Shown one piece after another: positions 60,253-64,000 of a DNA stretch of 64,000 bases (position 1 is its first letter; every line of letters starts with the position of its first letter). The translations under genes were made by a program, and so were the position numbers. Origin of the DNA: Brachyspira intermedia PWS/A (lineage in GTDB: Bacteria; Spirochaetota; Brachyspiria; Brachyspirales; Brachyspiraceae); assembly GCF_000223215.1 (NCBI RefSeq), contig NC_017243.1, positions 1,550,001-1,614,000 on the forward strand, given 5' to 3'. Under the pieces are notes generated by a model. That model saw nothing but the letters and a program-made list of their open reading frames with translations. It was not told the origin of the DNA and searched no databases.

Positions 60253-61503
60253 TTATTTTTCTATATTGTTATGTATATCATTTATAGATATTTCTTTTTC
60301 TTCGCCGCTGTCCATATTTTTTAATTTGCACATGCCTCTTTTGAATTCATCTTCTCCAAGTACAATAGCATATTTAGCATTTCTTTTATTAGCGGATTTG
60401 AATTGACTTTTAATAGATTTTACAGCAAAATCATAATCGCAGCTTATATTATTGGCTCTCAAAGCCTGCATGATTTTTAAAACTTCATTTTCAGTTTCTT
60501 TAAATGCCACAATATAAGCATCAAGTCTGTCAGTTATGATATTATTCTGATTTTCTAATACAAGAAGAAGCCTTTCTATACCCATAGCACTTCCAACAGC
60601 TGGAACATCTTTTCCATTATTAAAAATACCAATCAAATTATCATATCTTCCGCCTCCAAGTATGGCACTTTGAGCCCCTAAAGCATTTGTCTGAACTTCA
60701 AAAGCTGTTTTTGTATAATAATCTAATCCCCTAACAAGCATAGGATCAACAGTGAATTTCTGTCCTATTCTTGTAAGTTCTTCGCATAATTTATCAAAAT
60801 GCTCCTTACATTCATCGCATACATAGTCATAGAATTTTGGTATATCTTTTATTGTTTCTTTACATTTTTCATTTTTGCAGTCTAATATTCTTAATATATT
60901 GCCTTCATATCTTTTTTGACAAGTTTCACAGAGTTCTTCTTTTCTGCTTCCAATAGCCTCTTTTAAAGCATTATTATAAGAAGGCTTACATTTAGAACAT
61001 CCTACAGTATTTATTAGAAGATTAACATCATCAATGCCAAATTCTTTTAATACATTTATATTTAGAAGTATGATTTCAGCATCTATCAGAGGAGAAGAAT
61101 TTCCTATACACTCAACTCCGAACTGATTAAATTCTCTGTATCTTCCCTTTTGAGGACGTTCTGCCCTATACATAGTACCTAAATAAAATAATTTGTTTAT
61201 AGCAAACTCATTTTGCATAGAGTTTTCAACATAGGCACGAGCCACAGAAGCAGTACCTTCAGGTCTTAAAGTGAGCGATCTTCCACCTCTATCTTCAAAG
61301 GTAAACATCTCTTTTCCTACTATATCAGTACCCTCTCCTATTCCTCTAGTGAAAAGGTCTGTATACTCAAATAAAGGCGTTCTTATTCTGCCATAGCCAT
61401 AAAGTTTTACTATATTTTTTATTTTATTTTCTATATATTCGAGTCTTTTAGAAGAATCATAGAAAAAATCGTTTGTACCTCTAGGTTTTTTTATATCTAA
61501 CAT
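60253..61503 (-). CDS. hisS: Histidyl-tRNA synthetase
   Basis: A 416-residue class II enzyme charging tRNA-His. Motif 1: KPRGTNDFFYDSSKRLEYIE; motif 2: LTLRPEGTASVARAYVENSM and MYRAERPQKGRYREFNQFGVECIG; motif 3: AVGSAMGIERLLLVLE. The His-specific LDYYTKTAFEVQ (HisA motif, RGLDYYTKTAFEV) and the C-terminal anticodon-binding domain (YIVAFKETENEVLKIMQALRANNISCDY) are present. A Cys-rich insertion (CSKCKPSYNN, CETCQKRYEG, CDECKEHFDKLC) resembles those found in many bacterial HisRS. ATG 61503 is preferred over the GTG at 61509 because AGGAC is only three bases before the GTG. It is the neighbour of the duplicated acidic protein, 20 bp downstream. Confidence 0.96.
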   Translation of the reverse strand: MLDIKKPRGTNDFFYDSSKRLEYIENKIKNIVKLYGYGRIRTPLFEYTDLFTRGIGEGTDIVGKEMFTFEDRGGRSLTLRPEGTASVARAYVENSMQNEFAINKLFYLGTMYRAERPQKGRYREFNQFGVECIGNSSPLIDAEIILLNINVLKEFGIDDVNLLINTVGCSKCKPSYNNALKEAIGSRKEELCETCQKRYEGNILRILDCKNEKCKETIKDIPKFYDYVCDECKEHFDKLCEELTRIGQKFTVDPMLVRGLDYYTKTAFEVQTNALGAQSAILGGGRYDNLIGIFNNGKDVPAVGSAMGIERLLLVLENQNNIITDRLDAYIVAFKETENEVLKIMQALRANNISCDYDFAVKSIKSQFKSANKRNAKYAIVLGEDEFKRGMCKLKNMDSGEEKEISINDIHNNIEK

Positions 61504-61529
61504 ATTCACTTGTCCTAATTATTTATTTT

Positions 61530-63605
61530 TTAATTTAAAACTTCCTGAGTTTTAGTGCTTCCAGCTTTAGATGTATTTTTTGGAGGCTCATATATAGGTT
61601 TTGAGTTTCCAACAGCTCTAATGCCTGTTATTTTCTCTTCATAAGAAGGCATAGATGATAAATCTTTAAACATTGTAGAAGAATAATCTAATATTTGTGT
61701 ATTTTTAGGTTTAGATGAAAGTATTTTTGAAAACTCTTCCAATTTAGCAGCATCTGCAACACCTATTTTGCTTCTCCAATAAAGAACAGTAGGATAATAT
61801 CTATGATCTTCAGATAAAGAAGAACCAACTTCTGCAAACATCTTATCAGCTTCATATAAATCATTATAAGCGAATAAGTTAACAGCACCTAAATAAAGTC
61901 TTGTTCTCATCAAAAGATTAGAATTATCTTTCTTATTGTAAGCAAATGTCAAATCTGATTTAGCCTGAGCAGCGAATTCTGCAGATCTTCTTCCTTCATT
62001 TAAGAATCTTGAATAGTAGGCAACTCCTCTGTAATATGTATATTCCTCTACGGATATTCCCATATATTCATTATAAGGGTTGGTATTAAACCATTCTGTT
62101 GCTACTTTTGCAGGTCTTGATAATACCTCTCTTATTATATTTCTAGTATTTTCAGCATTTCCATCATATCTATTAACAGGTGTATTTTCTTTTCCTACTG
62201 TTACTGAAACATCTTCTTTCTTTTCTTCTACTACTTCTTCTTTTTCTTCTTCTCCATCTACATCAATTAATTCTTCTTTTATCTCTTCTTTTAGGCTATC
62301 TATATCATTTGTAGCAGTGCTAGTATGATCTTTTATTATTATAGAGAATAGATTATATTTATCTTTTTCAACTTTTACTGCATTAGTATACAGTTTATCT
62401 CCGAAAGATATATAAGCCTCATACATTCCTTCAGAAACCTCTATAACAAAGTTTGTAGAAACTTCTGTATTGAATGAATAATCTTCTATATCAACACCTA
62501 TAGGACCATTATTAGGGCTTTTATCTATCAATATAGTTAATGGATATAAAGGTTTATCTTCAATTTCTGTTTCTATATTTGTAGGTTCAGGAACATCTTT
62601 TTGTTCTTTTGTACCTCTTAGTATATTTGTTTTATATTCAATAGTTTTAGGGTCATCTATAACTATTTCATCAACTATTTCTTTTTCTATAGAAGGTATT
62701 TTTCTATTGGAAGCATTTTCAGGAGTTTTTTCTTTTTTAGCTATATCCTGAAGTTCATCTAGTTCTTCTTTTTCTTCTGGTGCTATTTCTGTTTTTACTA
62801 AATCTTCTTCAGACGCTTCATTTTCTTCTATTTCTTTCTCTATTTCATCAATATCTTTAGAAGGAGAATATCTTTCAAAAGTATCAAATTTTTGTGCTGT
62901 AAATACAGAAAGTCCTTCTTCTTCTGGAAGTATAGGAATAGAATTCTTTATTAATGTATAAACGTCCATATTGGAAGTAGTCCATTCATAAACCTTCTGA
63001 GTCATGTCTTGAGGAGATTTTAATTTTTTCATCATTTCACTTATAGGTTTATTCTCACCTGAAAAATAATCATATATTTTATTATTAGGATTTTTTGACA
63101 GTATATTCAAAGTTTCATAATAACTTTCATAAACCATAGGAGTAATATAGCTTAAATACATACTCCAATATATTGCTGTAGGATAGTGAGGATTAGAAGT
63201 TTTGCAATTATCAGCATAGTATTTAAATATCCTAGCAGGTAATTCTTTATCTCCGGGTAGTATTGTAAGTATTCCGCCTAAATATAGGAAAGCCCTATCA
63301 TTGTAAGAATATACAGGGTCGTTAGGCAGTTCCAAAGCCTTTCTAAAATCACTAGCTGCCCTATTAACTTCTGTTCTAGCACTTCCAAATTTCACAAATG
63401 ATAAATATCTGCTTACACCTCTGTAAAAGTCAAATACATATTCATTTACACCATATTGATCGGAATATGAATTTTTCTTAAACCAATCTATAGATTTTTT
63501 AGGAGATTTAGTTTGTAAATCTTCTATATAATCTGGAAATGTTATGCTATTTTGAGAAAATAATGGGAAATATAGTAGCAATATAAATGCAATAACTTTT
63601 TTCAT
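61530..63605 (-). CDS. Secreted acidic protein with an internal duplication
   Basis: A 691-residue protein with a Sec signal (MKKVIAFILLLYFPLFS, cleavage near 17). Two homologous helical domains are seen: residues about 30-210 (WFKKNSYSDQYGVNEYVFDFYRGVSRYLSFVKFGSARTEVNRAASDF) and about 505-665 (WFNTNPYNEYMGISVEEYTYYRGVAYYSRFLNEGRRSAEFAAQAKSDL), both with the W-F-x-x-N-x-Y, Y-R-G-V and L-Y-L-G pattern, probably TPR-like. Between them is a long Glu/Asp-rich low-complexity linker (about 225-320 and 430-490) with a beta segment (PLYPLTILIDKSPNNGPIGVDIEDYSFNTEVSTNFVIEVSEG). No family was recognised. Probably periplasmic or surface; neighbours are housekeeping genes. Confidence 0.75.
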   Translation of the reverse strand: MKKVIAFILLLYFPLFSQNSITFPDYIEDLQTKSPKKSIDWFKKNSYSDQYGVNEYVFDFYRGVSRYLSFVKFGSARTEVNRAASDFRKALELPNDPVYSYNDRAFLYLGGILTILPGDKELPARIFKYYADNCKTSNPHYPTAIYWSMYLSYITPMVYESYYETLNILSKNPNNKIYDYFSGENKPISEMMKKLKSPQDMTQKVYEWTTSNMDVYTLIKNSIPILPEEEGLSVFTAQKFDTFERYSPSKDIDEIEKEIEENEASEEDLVKTEIAPEEKEELDELQDIAKKEKTPENASNRKIPSIEKEIVDEIVIDDPKTIEYKTNILRGTKEQKDVPEPTNIETEIEDKPLYPLTILIDKSPNNGPIGVDIEDYSFNTEVSTNFVIEVSEGMYEAYISFGDKLYTNAVKVEKDKYNLFSIIIKDHTSTATNDIDSLKEEIKEELIDVDGEEEKEEVVEEKKEDVSVTVGKENTPVNRYDGNAENTRNIIREVLSRPAKVATEWFNTNPYNEYMGISVEEYTYYRGVAYYSRFLNEGRRSAEFAAQAKSDLTFAYNKKDNSNLLMRTRLYLGAVNLFAYNDLYEADKMFAEVGSSLSEDHRYYPTVLYWRSKIGVADAAKLEEFSKILSSKPKNTQILDYSSTMFKDLSSMPSYEEKITGIRAVGNSKPIYEPPKNTSKAGSTKTQEVLN

Positions 63606-63851
63606 TGTTATCTCCGAATATTTTTTAACTATTCTTTAAAATATCGACATCTGTTAAAAAACTTAAGTTATTTTACTATAAAAAAATATAATATCAAGTA
63701 TGATAAAATATTTTTGTGTATAATTAAACTAAATATTAATTTGTGTAGTAAAATATAAACTTGTGATTTTAGTATTATAATAATATATTATATATTTTAA
63801 TGTTTTATAGTATAATTTGCAATATATTGTTTAGATTTATAGGATAATAAC

Positions 63852-64000
63852 ATGTTAAATATTTTTTTATATATAATAGTAAAATTTATAGTTTACATAA
63901 GAAAATATTATGATAATATAGAAAAAATCGGAATTTTAAGCGAATTTTACCATCATAAGAAACTAAAACATTTAAATACTATTGACATATACATTAACAT
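63852..64000 (+). CDS. Partial ORF at the right edge, unknown product
   Basis: ATG 63852 follows an AGGAT site (63841-63845), with TATAAT at 63811-63816 as a possible -10. The frame is open to the window end and reads MLNIFLYIIVKFIVYIRKYYDNIEKIGILSEFYHHKKLKHLNTIDIYIN. The first 17 residues are hydrophobic and the rest is charged. No family was recognised. The window cuts the gene, so this is a tentative call. The stretch 63606-63851 between this and the neighbouring gene has no gene. Confidence 0.4.
   Translation, partial: MLNIFLYIIVKFIVYIRKYYDNIEKIGILSEFYHHKKLKHLNTIDIYIN

Noticed and set aside
62080-62328. Ser-rich plus-strand ORF
   Set aside because: It is the reverse complement of the acidic GAA/GAT-rich linker in the duplicated protein; no ribosome site.

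Overview
The window is about 27% GC by eye, has long A/T homopolymers, and carries spirochaete-type genes: many lipoproteins with a Ser-Cys lipobox, Cache-type chemoreceptors and acidic TPR proteins. Gene content and style fit an anaerobic intestinal spirochaete of the genus Brachyspira. The genus is inferred from general resemblance, not from a database match. No rRNA, tRNA, CRISPR array, integrase or transposase was seen.

Layout. 1-3197: a DUF2156 gene running off the left edge, a flavodoxin-like reductase divergent from an HxlR regulator, an RluA-type pseudouridine synthase and a PepSY-like secreted protein. 3199-10538: a molybdenum block. On the minus strand it has a MOSC protein, MoaB/Mog and ModA-ModB-ModC; on the plus strand XdhC, MoeA, a compact MoaA and MoaC. 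MoaD, MoaE and any molybdoenzyme are absent here. 10617-22942: an outer-membrane barrel, a chemoreceptor, OppA, PepD, CysK-CysE, a PfkB sugar kinase, a ROK kinase, RpsB and Tsf. 23040-29514: two lipoproteins, a 7-bp tandem repeat, and a three-gene minus-strand operon: an ATP-grasp protein fused to a FMN-hydroxyacid-dehydrogenase-like barrel, a membrane protein with a degenerate GGDEF domain, and a TPR protein. 29590-34290: three tandem copies of an M30 (hyicolysin-like) metallopeptidase lipoprotein. Each is preceded by 9, 1 or 2 copies of a 10-bp repeat, and the copies are in different states of decay. 34435-47765: a glycan/sulfate-ester locus with two sulfatases, a carbohydrate ABC importer (two tandem binding proteins and two permeases, no ATPase), a second importer of the Ssu/Tau class with two permeases and two ATPases, and a LacI-type regulator. 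47923-48308: remnant of a type I restriction HsdR subunit. 49069-64000: housekeeping and envelope genes (YggS-like, YaaR, TsaB, chemoreceptor, MnmH, hemolysin III, PSP1/RicT, TrpS, MltG, HisS) and an internally duplicated secreted acidic protein.

How the genes may work together. The sulfatase locus probably releases sulfate and sugar from sulfated host glycans such as mucin, with uptake by the carbohydrate importer. The second importer has asymmetric ATPases: one has Asn at the H-loop and the other has LSASM in place of the signature motif. In a heterodimer this leaves one canonical and one degenerate ATP site. The molybdenum genes form an uptake and cofactor-maturation module that must serve enzymes encoded elsewhere.

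Five genes carry a one-base discrepancy in an A-tract (rluA-like, M30 copy 3, the first sugar-binding protein, the first permease, trpS). This is either a homopolymer error in the assembly or a biological slippage feature. Raw reads would be needed to tell which.
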